A stretch of 64,000 nucleotides of DNA from Gilvimarinus algae (GCF_030518215.1 NZ_JAULRT010000059.1:1-64000), one strand, 5' to 3'; shown: positions 15,856-25,559, counted from the stretch's first letter. Notes: generated from the letters alone by a model not told the origin. Made by a program: numbers and translations.

Positions 15856-17805
15856 ATGAGTGTCGATCTAAAGCAGTTCCACCAAGTTTTCTTTGAGGAA
15901 AGTCAAGAGCATCTTGACACTATGGAACAGCTCCTGATGACTCTAGATCTTCAGCAGCCAGACGCTGAGGAGCTTAATAGTATTTTCCGGGCAGCACACT
16001 CTATTAAAGGTGGTAGCGGTATCTTCGGCTTTGACGCGCTTGGAAGCGTGACTCATGTTATGGAGAATCTGCTCGATCGCTTGCGCAAAGGGCTGCAACA
16101 GCCAGATACAGAGTTAGTGGATGGTTTGCTGAAGGCGGTAGATCATCTTGGAGTCCTTTTGCTGCAATATCGGCAAGATGAAGTGATTGACTGGAACTTT
16201 GTTGCGCAGGCGACAAGCCACGTGGAAACGCTTTTGGCCGACGGAGTTTCCCAAGGTTCGGATAAAGATAAAAGTGCGCCTTATGGGCTATTTGAAGATC
16301 CCGTTCTGCCTGACAGGGCAGAAGAAAAATGGGGTTTGTTTGAGGGTATTGAGTCCGGGCCTGAAAAATCTGAAGCTTTTGGGTTTTTTGAACCTTTGCC
16401 AGGGGCGATTGATGGCGCGAAAGAATCAGCTGAGTCAGAGGCGGGCGACTCTGCTTTTGGCTTTTTTGACGAGCCAGCTTCTGGTGTTGTCGCTGAAGAA
16501 CTTGGCTCGAGTTCCGGCGAGAAGAGTGGTCTAGTCGCCGCTCCCGGAAAGCCACCAGCTCCGAAATCCGTGGCTGGAAAGAAGATGCCTGGTGTTTCGC
16601 CCACAAAGATGGTGGCAACAGAGAGTACCTCGATACGAGTGGACGTAGATAAGGTTGATAAGCTCATCAATCTGGTTGGTGAGTTAGTAATCACTCAGTC
16701 AATGCTTGCAGTACTAGGCAAGGATCTGGATGAGCAGCAGGCAGAGCGCATGCAGAATGTTCTCGGAGAACTCGAGCGCAACACGAGAGAAATTCAGGAG
16801 TCGGTGATGTCCATAAGAATGTTGCCGGTCTCCTTTGTGTTCAATCGTTTTCCTCGGGTAGTGAGAGATTTATCGGCAAAGTTGGGAAAGGATATTGACC
16901 TCCACATTGAAGGCGGCAACACCGAGCTGGATAAAAGCCTGATCGAGAAACTCGTAGATCCACTGACTCATCTAGTGCGCAACAGTATTGATCACGGTAT
17001 AGAGTCACCAAAAGCAAGAGCCGCTGCCGGTAAGCCAGCCACGGGCCGGGTGACTCTTACGGCCGCTCAGCAAGGAGGCAATATCATTATTGGTATCCAC
17101 GATGATGGGGGTGGACTTAATCGCGACAGGATCCTTTCTAAGGCCGAAGAAAATGGCCTTTCTGCATCAGATACCATGAGTGATGAAGATGTTTGGGCAT
17201 TGATTTTTCAGCCCGGCTTTTCAACGGCTGAAGTGGTTACCGATGTCTCAGGTCGGGGGGTTGGTATGGATGTTGTTCGTCGCAACATTAGCTCATTAGG
17301 TGGCCGTATTGAAGTATCTTCAACGCCCGGTCAAGGCTCAGTGTTCACAATTGTATTGCCACTAACCTTGGCTATAGTTGATGGAATGGGCGTTCGCGTG
17401 GGCGATCAGACCTACATTATACCCTTGGTGAATATTGTCGAGTCCATGCAGCCGCCTGAAAAAAGCGTGAAAACGCTTGGTAAGGACGTGCTCTTACATG
17501 TGAGAGACTACTACTGGCCAGTGTTACCCTTGTACCAGAAAATGAATGTCAAGCCCGATTGCGTTGATCCAGAAAAAGCTATAGTGGTTCTGGTGGAGAC
17601 CAGTAAAAGGCGTTTTGGGTTGATGGTCGATGAGCTCGTAGGACAGCAACAAGTTGTTATCAAAAGCCTGGAAAAACACTATCGACGCATACCGGGTGTC
17701 GCAGGAGCAACTATTATGGGAGATGGCAGTGTGGCCCTCATATTGGATGTGGAGTCGCTGGCATCGTCCGTTGTGGATCCTGTGAATTTGGAGGAAATCG
17801 CGTGA
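15856..17805 (+). CDS. cheA: Chemotaxis histidine kinase CheA (F7-type)
   Basis: The central kinase of the array, 649 residues. The Hpt domain has the phosphorylated His48 in AAHSIKGGSG. The dimerisation helices start at SIRVDVDKVDKLINLVGELV (about 258), the ATPase shows HLVRNSIDHGIE and DDGGGLNRD, FSTAEVVTDVSGRGVGMDVV, and a CheW-like P5 domain ends the protein. Between Hpt and dimerisation there is no obvious P2 domain; instead an acidic linker bears YGLFE (143-147), WGLFE (159-163), FGFFE (175-179) and FGFFD (201-205). Start has GGAGAGG upstream. It overlaps cheW by four bases. Confidence 0.95.
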   Translation: MSVDLKQFHQVFFEESQEHLDTMEQLLMTLDLQQPDAEELNSIFRAAHSIKGGSGIFGFDALGSVTHVMENLLDRLRKGLQQPDTELVDGLLKAVDHLGVLLLQYRQDEVIDWNFVAQATSHVETLLADGVSQGSDKDKSAPYGLFEDPVLPDRAEEKWGLFEGIESGPEKSEAFGFFEPLPGAIDGAKESAESEAGDSAFGFFDEPASGVVAEELGSSSGEKSGLVAAPGKPPAPKSVAGKKMPGVSPTKMVATESTSIRVDVDKVDKLINLVGELVITQSMLAVLGKDLDEQQAERMQNVLGELERNTREIQESVMSIRMLPVSFVFNRFPRVVRDLSAKLGKDIDLHIEGGNTELDKSLIEKLVDPLTHLVRNSIDHGIESPKARAAAGKPATGRVTLTAAQQGGNIIIGIHDDGGGLNRDRILSKAEENGLSASDTMSDEDVWALIFQPGFSTAEVVTDVSGRGVGMDVVRRNISSLGGRIEVSSTPGQGSVFTIVLPLTLAIVDGMGVRVGDQTYIIPLVNIVESMQPPEKSVKTLGKDVLLHVRDYYWPVLPLYQKMNVKPDCVDPEKAIVVLVETSKRRFGLMVDELVGQQQVVIKSLEKHYRRIPGVAGATIMGDGSVALILDVESLASSVVDPVNLEEIA

Positions 17806-18293
17806 CATCAGAATCTTTTGGCGGCCAGGAGAAAGAATTTCTATCATTTACTCTGGGTGATGAGCACTACGCCGTAGATATTATGCAGGTTCAGGAAATT
17901 CGGGGCTGGGAAAAGGCGACTAAAATTGCAAATGCTCCCGATTTTATTAAGGGGGTAATCAACCTACGTGGAGATATAGTCCCGGTTGTGGATTTGCGTA
18001 TCAAGTTCAATGTGGGAAAGCCTGTCTACAATGAGTTTACGATTGTTATCGTTCTACAGATACGCCAACGTGTGGTGGGTATTGTGGTCGATAGTGTCTC
18101 TGACGTCATTCGACTAACGCCTGACATGATCCGACCCGCTCCAGAGTTCGGCGTTGCTTTTGACAGTCGCTACTTGAAAGGGCTTTCAAATGTTGAGGAT
18201 CATATGGTCATCCTGGTGGATATTGACGAGTTGATCACCAGTAAGGAATTGGCGCTCTTTGATCAGGCCGATAATAAAAGCATAGATCATTAA
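17802..18293 (+). CDS. cheW: Chemotaxis adaptor CheW
   Basis: A 163-residue CheW-fold scaffold linking receptors to CheA. Conserved features are FLSFTLGDEHYAVDIMQVQEIRGW, NAPDFIKGVINLRGDIVPVVDLR with the receptor-contact Arg, and VGIVVDSVSDV. The GTG start at 17802 overlaps the cheA stop (GTGA), giving strong translational coupling that would keep CheA and CheW in proportion. Confidence 0.95.
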   Translation: MTSESFGGQEKEFLSFTLGDEHYAVDIMQVQEIRGWEKATKIANAPDFIKGVINLRGDIVPVVDLRIKFNVGKPVYNEFTIVIVLQIRQRVVGIVVDSVSDVIRLTPDMIRPAPEFGVAFDSRYLKGLSNVEDHMVILVDIDELITSKELALFDQADNKSIDH

Positions 18294-18335
18294 ATATTTT
18301 GGGATATCGTAGCCGCTCGCACGGAGGAGCTGGAC

Positions 18336-20684
18336 ATGTTGGATTTTTTGAAAAGTAAATCCGCCTTAAAAGAGTTGCAGGATAAGTTCGATGCTGTCAG
18401 TAAGGCCCAAGCGGTAATTGAGTTCAAACCCGACGGAACCATTTTGCACGCTAATGGAAATTTTCTTTCGGTAATGGGTTACTCCCTTGATGAAATTGTA
18501 GGTCGTCATCACAGCATGTTCGTGGATGACAAGGACAAAAACAGTGGAGAGTATCAGGAGTTCTGGCGATCTCTCAATCGTGGGGAGCACTTTGTCAATG
18601 AATATCGGCGCTTGGGTAAGGGGGGGAAGGAGGTCTGGATACACGGTTCCTATAATCCACTCAAGAATGAAGAAGGAAGTGTTTATAAGGTTATAAAATT
18701 CGCTACAGATGTAACGCAGAAGCGACTTAAGGAGTTTTTCAATGCAGCGCTTAATGGTGCTGTGAAAAGCACCAGTGCCAATATTATGGTGGCCGATCCC
18801 GACCGTAATATTATTTATATGAACGAGGCTGTAACTAAGCTTTTATCGGATGCAGAGTCCGATATTCGAAAGGACTTACCCCATTTTTCAGTAAGAAATG
18901 TGGTCGGCAGCTGCATGGATGTATTCCATAAGAATCCAGGCCATCAAATGCGGCTCCTCGATGAGCTTAAAAGCACTTATCGCGCTGAGATCAGTGTTGG
19001 TGGAAGAGTGTTCGGACTTATTGCAAACCCGGTATTCGAGGCGGAGCGACGGCTCGGAACTGTGGTTGAGTGGCTGGATCTCACCAAAGAGAAGGCGGCC
19101 GAAGAAATCGCCGAAAAGGCAAGAAAAACAGCGATTTTTAATACGATTATTAAAGAGGCTGTAGACAATACCTCAACCAATATCATGATTGCCGACGCCG
19201 ATCGTGTGGTTATATACATGAATAAAGCAGTAAAAGGAATGCTTCGGCGAGCGGAAAGCGATTTACGAAAAGCTCTGCCAGACTTTTCAGTCGATACAGT
19301 GCTGGGAAGCTGCATAGATAGGTTCCATAAGAATCCTGCCCACCAGATGGGGCTATTGGATAAACTCACCACAACTTACAGAGCTCAAATTGTAGTCGGA
19401 GGCCGGACTTTTGGGTTGGTGGCGAATCCGATATTTTCTGAGGAAGGAAATCGTCTTGGATCCATTGTCGAGTGGATTGATCGAACCGACGAATTGGCTA
19501 CCGGACGCGATGTCACAAAATTGGTTGAGGCTGCTGGGCAGGGGGATTTTTCAGCTCGAATTGCGACAGATGGAAAAGAAGGGTTTTTCCTCGAGCTTGC
19601 CGAAGGGTTGAACTCGCTGGTGCAGACTTCAGAGAAGGGGCTTAATGATGTGGCTCGCGTATTGAGCGCCATGGCGGATGGTAACTTGACTGAGCGTATC
19701 GATGATGACTATCAGGGGACTTTTGACGAGATTAAGAATTACTGTAATAAAACCACTGACAGTTTGACATCAATGATCGGCGATATACGAAATGCTGCTG
19801 ATACTATTTTTACTGCATCGAGCGAAATTGCCTCCGGAAACGCTGACCTGTCGGGTCGAACAGAGCAGCAAGCATCCAGCCTGGAGGAAACCGCTTCCAG
19901 TATGGAAGAGCTCACCTCTACGGTTCGAACAAATTCAGACAATGCTAAACAGGCGAATGTTCTGGCCGATCAGGCGACAACAATGGCGAGTCAAGGCGGT
20001 GATTTGATCAAGCAAGTGGTCAACACTATGGCGGCTATTAACGAGTCTGCGAAGAAAATTGAGGATATCATCGGTGTCATTGATGGAATCGCGTTCCAAA
20101 CCAATATTCTCGCGCTCAATGCGGCGGTAGAAGCTGCTCGCGCTGGCGAGCAGGGGCGTGGCTTTGCGGTAGTGGCGTCGGAGGTTCGTACTTTGGCCCA
20201 GCGATCAGCAAATGCAGCTAAGGATATTAAAGCTCTGATTTCCGATTCGGTTAGCAAAATTGAAAGCGGAAACTCCCTTGTGGGCCAGTCGGGCGAGGCT
20301 ATGGGCGATATCGTCACCGCAATCAAGCGAGTAAATGACATTATGGCTGAAATTGCAGCTGCCTCTGTTGAGCAGTCTTCCGGCATTGAGGAGGTTTCTA
20401 ATGCTGTTAGTCAAATGGATGAAATGACGCAGCAAAACGCCGCGCTCGTGGAGCAGGCGGCAGCAGCGGCAGAGAGCTTGCAGTCGCAGGCTGATCAACT
20501 TAATAGATTTGTCAGTCTTTTCAAACTCAGCGAAGAGGCTTCATCAGTCCTGCAGCCTTCAACCCCTGCCAAAGCGCCGCAGAGAGACAAGTTGGAGTTG
20601 CCAAGCCGCTTTGCTAAAGAGAAGCCCTCTAGTAGGCTCGCCAAGCCTAGTGCCTCGGATGAAGATGATTGGGAAACATTTTAA
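18336..20684 (+). CDS. Soluble PAS-rich methyl-accepting chemotaxis protein with CheR tether
   Basis: A 782-residue chemoreceptor without membrane segments. Residues about 20-135 are a PAS domain (FKPDGTILHANGNFLSVMGY ... ATDVTQ). Two further PAS-like repeats follow, starting near 148 and 281 (133-residue period), each with the FHKNPxHQ motif. HAMP-like segments (about 385-490) precede the signalling domain with [32 protein letters not shown]. The protein ends in DWETF (778-782), the xWxxF pentapeptide that tethers CheR. GGAGGAG precedes the start. It corresponds in position to Pseudomonas Aer2/McpB; the signal is unknown but likely cytoplasmic (redox or gas). Confidence 0.93.
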   Translation: MLDFLKSKSALKELQDKFDAVSKAQAVIEFKPDGTILHANGNFLSVMGYSLDEIVGRHHSMFVDDKDKNSGEYQEFWRSLNRGEHFVNEYRRLGKGGKEVWIHGSYNPLKNEEGSVYKVIKFATDVTQKRLKEFFNAALNGAVKSTSANIMVADPDRNIIYMNEAVTKLLSDAESDIRKDLPHFSVRNVVGSCMDVFHKNPGHQMRLLDELKSTYRAEISVGGRVFGLIANPVFEAERRLGTVVEWLDLTKEKAAEEIAEKARKTAIFNTIIKEAVDNTSTNIMIADADRVVIYMNKAVKGMLRRAESDLRKALPDFSVDTVLGSCIDRFHKNPAHQMGLLDKLTTTYRAQIVVGGRTFGLVANPIFSEEGNRLGSIVEWIDRTDELATGRDVTKLVEAAGQGDFSARIATDGKEGFFLELAEGLNSLVQTSEKGLNDVARVLSAMADGNLTERIDDDYQGTFDEIKNYCNKTTDSLTSMIGDIRNAADTIFTASSEIASGNADLSGRTEQQASSLEETASSMEELTSTVRTNSDNAKQANVLADQATTMASQGGDLIKQVVNTMAAINESAKKIEDIIGVIDGIAFQTNILALNAAVEAARAGEQGRGFAVVASEVRTLAQRSANAAKDIKALISDSVSKIESGNSLVGQSGEAMGDIVTAIKRVNDIMAEIAAASVEQSSGIEEVSNAVSQMDEMTQQNAALVEQAAAAAESLQSQADQLNRFVSLFKLSEEASSVLQPSTPAKAPQRDKLELPSRFAKEKPSSRLAKPSASDEDDWETF

Positions 20685-20687
20685 TTT

Positions 20688-21542
20688 ATGGCCTCAGGAG
20701 GAGTTGTACGAGAATTTGAATATACCGATAACGATTTTGAGAAAATTCGTCGGTTAATCTATGACGCTGCAGGGATTCGTCTGCAAGACAGTAAGCGTCA
20801 GTTAGTGTATAGCCGCATCGCACGGCGTATTCGAGCGCTAAATCTCAAGCGATTTAGCGAATACTTAGTGTACTTGGAAGGTCATGATAACGAACTTGAG
20901 CAGTTTATTAATGCGTTAACAACGAACTTGACGTCTTTTTTTCGGGAGTCGCATCATTTCGATTACTTGAAAGCCTATTTCAGGAAGAATCACCTTTCCG
21001 GAAAAACATTTAAGATCTGGTGTGCCGCTGCGAGCACGGGAGAGGAGCCCTATACGCTAGCAATAACCGCGATGGAAGCGTTTGATACATTAAAGCCTCC
21101 AGTAGAGATTGTGGGAACAGATATCGATAGCCAGGTTTTGTCCCAGGCGAGGATCGGAGTGTATAGCGAAGAGCGTATTGAGCGTTTGGAGGCTGCCAGA
21201 AAAAAGAGGTTTTTTCTCAAGGGAAAGGGGGCAAATTTAGGGAAGGTGAAGGTAAGGCCTGAGGTCAAGGCGCTCGTTACGTTTGAACAACTTAACTTGT
21301 TGAGCCAGAGCTGGAACCTTTCTCCCCCCTATGATGCAATTTTTTGCCGAAACGTAATGATTTACTTTGATAAGCCCACCCAATATCGATTGCTGGAGCG
21401 GATGCTCCCTCTATTGGGCCCGAATGGTATTTACGTGGCGGGTCATTCAGAAAGCTTTAGCGAGGCCAGTGGGTTGTTGCGGTCGCTTGGGCGAACCATC
21501 TTTTGTCGTGCCGAGAGCACTTTAGCTCGGTGGCGAATGTGA
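20688..21542 (+). CDS. cheR: Chemoreceptor glutamate methyltransferase CheR
   Basis: Methylates receptor glutamates using S-adenosylmethionine. The N-terminal helical domain (about 1-85) includes NLTSFFRESHHFDYL. The catalytic domain has the SAM motif IWCAAASTGEEPYTLA, VGTDIDSQVLSQAR, and CRNVMIYFDKPTQ. The length of 284 is typical. It follows the MCP by three bases, and the MCP ends in DWETF, the expected docking peptide for this enzyme. The stop overlaps the cheD start. Confidence 0.95.
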   Translation: MASGGVVREFEYTDNDFEKIRRLIYDAAGIRLQDSKRQLVYSRIARRIRALNLKRFSEYLVYLEGHDNELEQFINALTTNLTSFFRESHHFDYLKAYFRKNHLSGKTFKIWCAAASTGEEPYTLAITAMEAFDTLKPPVEIVGTDIDSQVLSQARIGVYSEERIERLEAARKKRFFLKGKGANLGKVKVRPEVKALVTFEQLNLLSQSWNLSPPYDAIFCRNVMIYFDKPTQYRLLERMLPLLGPNGIYVAGHSESFSEASGLLRSLGRTIFCRAESTLARWRM

Positions 21543-22147
21543 GTTACGACGCAGATGTACACTTGGCCCCCAATACATACTTTGATCGCCATTTCGGTTG
21601 TCAGGCAGTCAAAATTCTACCAGGAGAGTACTTTGTAACAGCCAAGGACCAGCTGATTGTAACGGTTCTCGGTTCATGTGTCGCTGCTTGTGTTTTTGAC
21701 GCAGACCGGGAGATTGGCGGAATGAATCATTTTTTGTTGCCCAACGACGGCGCGGTAGATGCAGGAATGGTAAATGAATCTGCCCGCTACGGCGTCTACG
21801 CCATGGAGTTGCTGATCAACCACTTGCTTAAGCTGGGTGCTCGTCGGAGCCGATTGGCAGCCAAGGTCTTCGGCGGTGGTAACGTGTTGCAGGGTATTAC
21901 CTATACTAACGTTGGTGAGCGTAATGCTGAGTTTGTACTGGAGTTTTTACGCAATGAGCGAATTCCCTTGCTTGCTCAAGATTTGCTTGATCGCTTTCCA
22001 CGCAAGGTTTACTACTTTCCAAGCACCAGCAAGGTAATGGTTAGAAAGCTCAAAAATATGCACAATACCACCATCATTGACCGCGAGAGTGAGTACCGTA
22101 TGCGGATGAAGGCCGCCCCCAAATCTGGCGAGGTGGATCTGTTTTGA
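21539..22147 (+). CDS. cheD: Chemoreceptor glutamine deamidase CheD
   Basis: Deamidates receptor glutamines so that CheR can methylate them. The catalytic Cys47 lies in VLGSCVAACV and His64 in GGMNHFLLP; KVFGGGNVL and VGERNAEFVLEFL follow. The GTG at 21539 overlaps the cheR stop and gives 202 residues, in keeping with the family; an upstream ATG at 21503 would add 12 residues lying in the cheR frame. The C-terminus GEVDLF nearly repeats that of the short MCP encoded first in the operon. Confidence 0.92.
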   Translation: MSYDADVHLAPNTYFDRHFGCQAVKILPGEYFVTAKDQLIVTVLGSCVAACVFDADREIGGMNHFLLPNDGAVDAGMVNESARYGVYAMELLINHLLKLGARRSRLAAKVFGGGNVLQGITYTNVGERNAEFVLEFLRNERIPLLAQDLLDRFPRKVYYFPSTSKVMVRKLKNMHNTTIIDRESEYRMRMKAAPKSGEVDLF

Positions 22148-22149
22148 CG

Positions 22150-23199
22150 ATGAGCATCTCGGTGCTGGTGGTGGATGATTCGGCGCTAATCCGTACCCTG
22201 CTGAGCGAAATAGTGACAGGTGCACCCGATATGCGGCTTGTGGGGGCAGCGCCCGATGCTTATGTGGCAAGGGATTTAATCAACCAGCACTCGCCGGATG
22301 TAGTGACGCTGGACATTGAAATGCCACGTATGGATGGGCTGACGTTTCTCGATAAAATGATGCGCGCCCGCCCGACGCCAACGATTATGATCTCCACTTT
22401 GACGGAGGAGGGCGCCGAGGCCACACTCCGCGCCCTTGAGCTAGGAGCAGTGGATTTTGTGCCCAAGCCCAAGCTGGGTATTCGCGAGGGTATGGCAGAA
22501 TACAGTGCTCTGATTTTGGAAAAAATCAGGGTGGCTGCCAAGGCACGCGTCCGGAAACCGCCGGCGGCAGGCCAAAGGCCCACGGCCGGGTCTTTACAGA
22601 TCTCTGGAACCGAGCAGTTACTGGCAATAGGCGCCTCAACGGGTGGCACAGAGGCCATTAAAGAGCTGCTGATGCAGCTGCCAATTAATACCCCAGGGAC
22701 GGTCATTACTCAGCATATGCCAGCGGGATTTACCAGTTCCTATGCTCAGCGTCTGGACCGGCTCTGTGCCATGCGGGTGCAGGAGGCGAGAGGCGGAGAG
22801 CGTATTCTGCCCGGTCATGCCTATCTGGCTCCCGGCAATTGGCACCTTCTGGTGGAGCGCCATGGCTCGGACTATGTGACGCGCTTGTCCGACGCTGAGC
22901 CAGTGCAGCGGCATCGGCCCTCTGTCGATGTCATGTTTCAGTCCGTAGCCCGCGCAGTAGGAGCCAATGCCTCAGCGGTCATTTTAACGGGCATGGGCAA
23001 AGATGGCGCTGAGGGAATGTTGTCCATTCGCACAGTGGGCGGTCATACCCTCGCGCAGGATGAGCAAAGCTGTGTGGTGTTTGGCATGCCTAAGGAGGCT
23101 ATAGGGCGTGGTGGCGTGCAGACCGTTGCCCCCTTATCAGAGCTGGGGGGGCACCTGCTGGATCACTTCCAACGGCGCGGCCGAGATAACCGGGTTTAA
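22150..23199 (+). CDS. cheB: Chemotaxis methylesterase/response regulator CheB
   Basis: Removes receptor methyl groups when phosphorylated by CheA. The receiver (1-125) has phosphoacceptor Asp55 in TLDIEMPRMDG; a Pro/Ala-rich linker leads to the methylesterase with GASTGGTEAIKELL (catalytic Ser), TQHMPAGFT (catalytic His) and LTGMGKDGAEGM (catalytic Asp). The ATG at 22150 is used; a TTG at 22144 overlapping the cheD stop is possible. This is the last gene of the chemosensory operon, which has no separate cheZ, cheC or cheX. Confidence 0.94.
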   Translation: MSISVLVVDDSALIRTLLSEIVTGAPDMRLVGAAPDAYVARDLINQHSPDVVTLDIEMPRMDGLTFLDKMMRARPTPTIMISTLTEEGAEATLRALELGAVDFVPKPKLGIREGMAEYSALILEKIRVAAKARVRKPPAAGQRPTAGSLQISGTEQLLAIGASTGGTEAIKELLMQLPINTPGTVITQHMPAGFTSSYAQRLDRLCAMRVQEARGGERILPGHAYLAPGNWHLLVERHGSDYVTRLSDAEPVQRHRPSVDVMFQSVARAVGANASAVILTGMGKDGAEGMLSIRTVGGHTLAQDEQSCVVFGMPKEAIGRGGVQTVAPLSELGGHLLDHFQRRGRDNRV

Positions 23200-23273
23200 G
23201 CGGGCTGTGATTGTGAAAGCGGGTCTTTTCATGGACAATAGCGCCTGCATCAAACCGGTTAAGCCTGAAAATT

Positions 23274-24854
23274 ATGTCCTCTGCTCTGTCTAAAAATATC
23301 GACAAACGTCGTACTTTTGCCATTATTTCGCACCCGGATGCGGGTAAAACCACCATCACAGAGAAATTGCTGTTGTTCGGCAATGCCATTCAGGTGGGGG
23401 GCTCGGTCAAGGGTAAGCGAGGCCCTCATGCCAAGTCGGACTGGATGAGCATGGAGCAGGAGCGCGGTATTTCCGTTACCTCCTCGGTGATGCAGTTTCC
23501 CTACAAGGGCCGCATCGTCAACCTGTTGGACACTCCTGGGCACGAAGATTTCTCCGAGGACACTTACCGCACCCTGACCGCCGTGGATTCCGTGCTGATG
23601 GTCATTGACGGCGCCAAGGGTGTGGAAGACCGCACCATCAAGTTGATGGATGTCTGCCGCTTAAGAGATACACCGATTCTGTCTTTTATCAACAAGATGG
23701 ACCGCGATAGCCGCGATCCGATTGAGGTGATGGACGAAATTGAAGACGTTCTCAAAATTTCTGCGGCGCCGATCAACTGGCCGCTGGGAATGGGTAAGCA
23801 CTTTAAAGGCGTGTACAACCTCTACACTGATACCATCCACGTCTATCGCTCTGGCCAAGGGCATACCATTCCTGAAGACGAGCAGATCAAAGGCCTGGAC
23901 AGTCCGGAGGCGGCAGCCCTGTTGGGCTCTGATGTGGATGATATCCGCGAAGAGATTGATCTGGTGCGTGGAGCCACCAACGAGTTTTCTCTGGATGAGT
24001 ACCTGGCCGGTCGTATGACACCCGTGTTTTTTGGTACTGCGCTGGGCAATTTTGGTGTGCGGGAAATGCTCGATGGGTTTGTCGAGTGGGCGCCCAAGCC
24101 TATGGGGCGGGACACTAGCGAGCGCTTTGTCGAGGCCAGTGACGGCGCCTTTTCTGGATTCGTTTTTAAAATTCAGGCGAATATGGACCCCAAGCACCGC
24201 GATCGCATCGCCTTTATGCGGGTCTGCTCTGGGCTCTATACCAAGGGCATGAAAATGCGGCATGTTCGCATTGGCAAGGATGTGAAAATCTCCGATGCTG
24301 TGACGTTTATGGCCGGTGATCGCGAGTCAGTGGAAGAGGCTGTGGCTGGTGACATTATTGGCCTGCACAACCATGGCACCATTCAGATTGGAGATACCTT
24401 TACCGACGGTGAGTCGCTGAAATTTACCGGTATTCCCCACTTTGCCCCTGAGCTGTTTCGCCGCATTCGCTTGAAGGACCCGTTAAAAACCAAAGCGCTG
24501 CAAAAAGGGCTACAACAGCTCTCGGAAGAGGGGTCCACTCAGGTGTTTTTTCCCCTCGCCAATAACGATATCGTGGTCGGCGCAGTGGGTGTGCTCCAGT
24601 TCGAGGTGGTGGCCTACCGGCTGAAGGACGAGTATAAGGTTGAGGCCATTTACGAGCCGGTCAATGTGGCTACGGCCCGTTGGGTGGAGTGTGATGATGC
24701 GAAGAAGTTTGAGGAATTCAAGCGTAAGTGCAATGACAACCTCTGCATCGATGGCGGCGGGCACTTAACTTACCTGGCCCCGACTCGGGTGAATTTATCG
24801 CTGGCCGAAGAGCGCTACCCCGACGTTCGCTTCCGGGCGACCAGAGAGCACTGA
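23274..24854 (+). CDS. prfC: Peptide chain release factor 3
   Basis: GTPase that recycles RF1/RF2 from the ribosome after peptide release. GTPase motifs are [12 protein letters not shown] (G1), the G2 region [24 protein letters not shown] (G3) and NKMDR (G4). The 526-residue length and C-terminal domain ([21 protein letters not shown]) are characteristic of RF3 rather than EF-G. It is a single gene 74 bases after cheB. The start has a weak ribosome-binding site. Confidence 0.96.
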   Translation: MSSALSKNIDKRRTFAIISHPDAGKTTITEKLLLFGNAIQVGGSVKGKRGPHAKSDWMSMEQERGISVTSSVMQFPYKGRIVNLLDTPGHEDFSEDTYRTLTAVDSVLMVIDGAKGVEDRTIKLMDVCRLRDTPILSFINKMDRDSRDPIEVMDEIEDVLKISAAPINWPLGMGKHFKGVYNLYTDTIHVYRSGQGHTIPEDEQIKGLDSPEAAALLGSDVDDIREEIDLVRGATNEFSLDEYLAGRMTPVFFGTALGNFGVREMLDGFVEWAPKPMGRDTSERFVEASDGAFSGFVFKIQANMDPKHRDRIAFMRVCSGLYTKGMKMRHVRIGKDVKISDAVTFMAGDRESVEEAVAGDIIGLHNHGTIQIGDTFTDGESLKFTGIPHFAPELFRRIRLKDPLKTKALQKGLQQLSEEGSTQVFFPLANNDIVVGAVGVLQFEVVAYRLKDEYKVEAIYEPVNVATARWVECDDAKKFEEFKRKCNDNLCIDGGGHLTYLAPTRVNLSLAEERYPDVRFRATREH

Positions 24855-24925
24855 TGGTCTCAGTGCGGATTTGCTGACCGAGTCCGCGAGCAAACTCTTG
24901 AGCCCCGGGCCTTCAGGGCTTCATC

Positions 24926-24953
24926 TTGCCCCGGTGCCACTCTGAGGTATACT
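24926..24953 (+). promoter_or_regulatory. Sigma-70-like promoter for the unrecognised gene at 24981
   Basis: TTGCCC at 24926-24931 and TATACT at 24948-24953 are separated by 16 bases; the predicted start of transcription is about 20 bases before the GTG start codon and its GGGAG ribosome site. Confidence 0.55.
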
Positions 24954-24980
24954 GGAGCGAGAGGGGACAGGGGAGCCGGT

Positions 24981-25532
24981 GTGGATCTAGCCAACGATAA
25001 TAAAGACTTAGTCTGGGATCTGGATGCGTTTAATCAGCGTCAGCGAGCCGTTTCGTTTGTGATGGGCTTTGAAAACAAGTTGTGCGTCTACTCCCACTCC
25101 GTAGAGCAGCTCTACACCAACTACAATATCTTTTTTCCCAAAGAGGAGTCACGCAAGCTCGTGATTCTTCCCAACCCATTTGCACCTCACGATACCTTCA
25201 ATGGCATTCCTGCAAATTCGGTGACGGCGACGGGCTTGAATATCATCCCAGCCGAGGATGGTTCCTTGCAGATGACTTTGCCCTTAAAGCGCGGTGAAAA
25301 GGCCTACCGTAAGGTGCCCTTGCGTGTTGGGTTACGAATGGTGGATCAGCGCCTGCCGGAGGGAAAGGTCTTTTTGCCGGTGCTGGTCAAGGGGGATCTG
25401 CGCGAGTTGGACGCCTCAACGCCTTGCTTGCACCTGCACTTTATTCATTTGGACCGTTTGGAGGATCACTCGGTGCTCGAGCGCAACGGTATCCGCAAGG
25501 TCATCGAGACTCACCTCAACGGCCTTTGCTAG
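24981..25532 (+). CDS. Conserved-looking protein of unknown function
   Basis: I do not recognise this 183-residue protein. It has no signal peptide or membrane segment, and an acidic and aromatic N-terminus (WDLDAFNQRQRAVSFVMGFENKL). The middle carries ILPNPFAPHDTFNGIP, and the second half (LPVLVKGDLRELDASTPCLHLHFIHLDRLEDHSVLERNGIRKVIETHLNGL) is mixed alpha/beta. The GTG start has GGGAG five bases upstream and its own promoter. It stands alone between prfC and the convergent TonB-like gene. Codon use resembles its neighbours, so it is probably a real resident gene. Confidence 0.7.
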   Translation: MDLANDNKDLVWDLDAFNQRQRAVSFVMGFENKLCVYSHSVEQLYTNYNIFFPKEESRKLVILPNPFAPHDTFNGIPANSVTATGLNIIPAEDGSLQMTLPLKRGEKAYRKVPLRVGLRMVDQRLPEGKVFLPVLVKGDLRELDASTPCLHLHFIHLDRLEDHSVLERNGIRKVIETHLNGLC

Positions 25533-25559
25533 CTCGCTGAGGTGGTCTGCACAAGCGTT

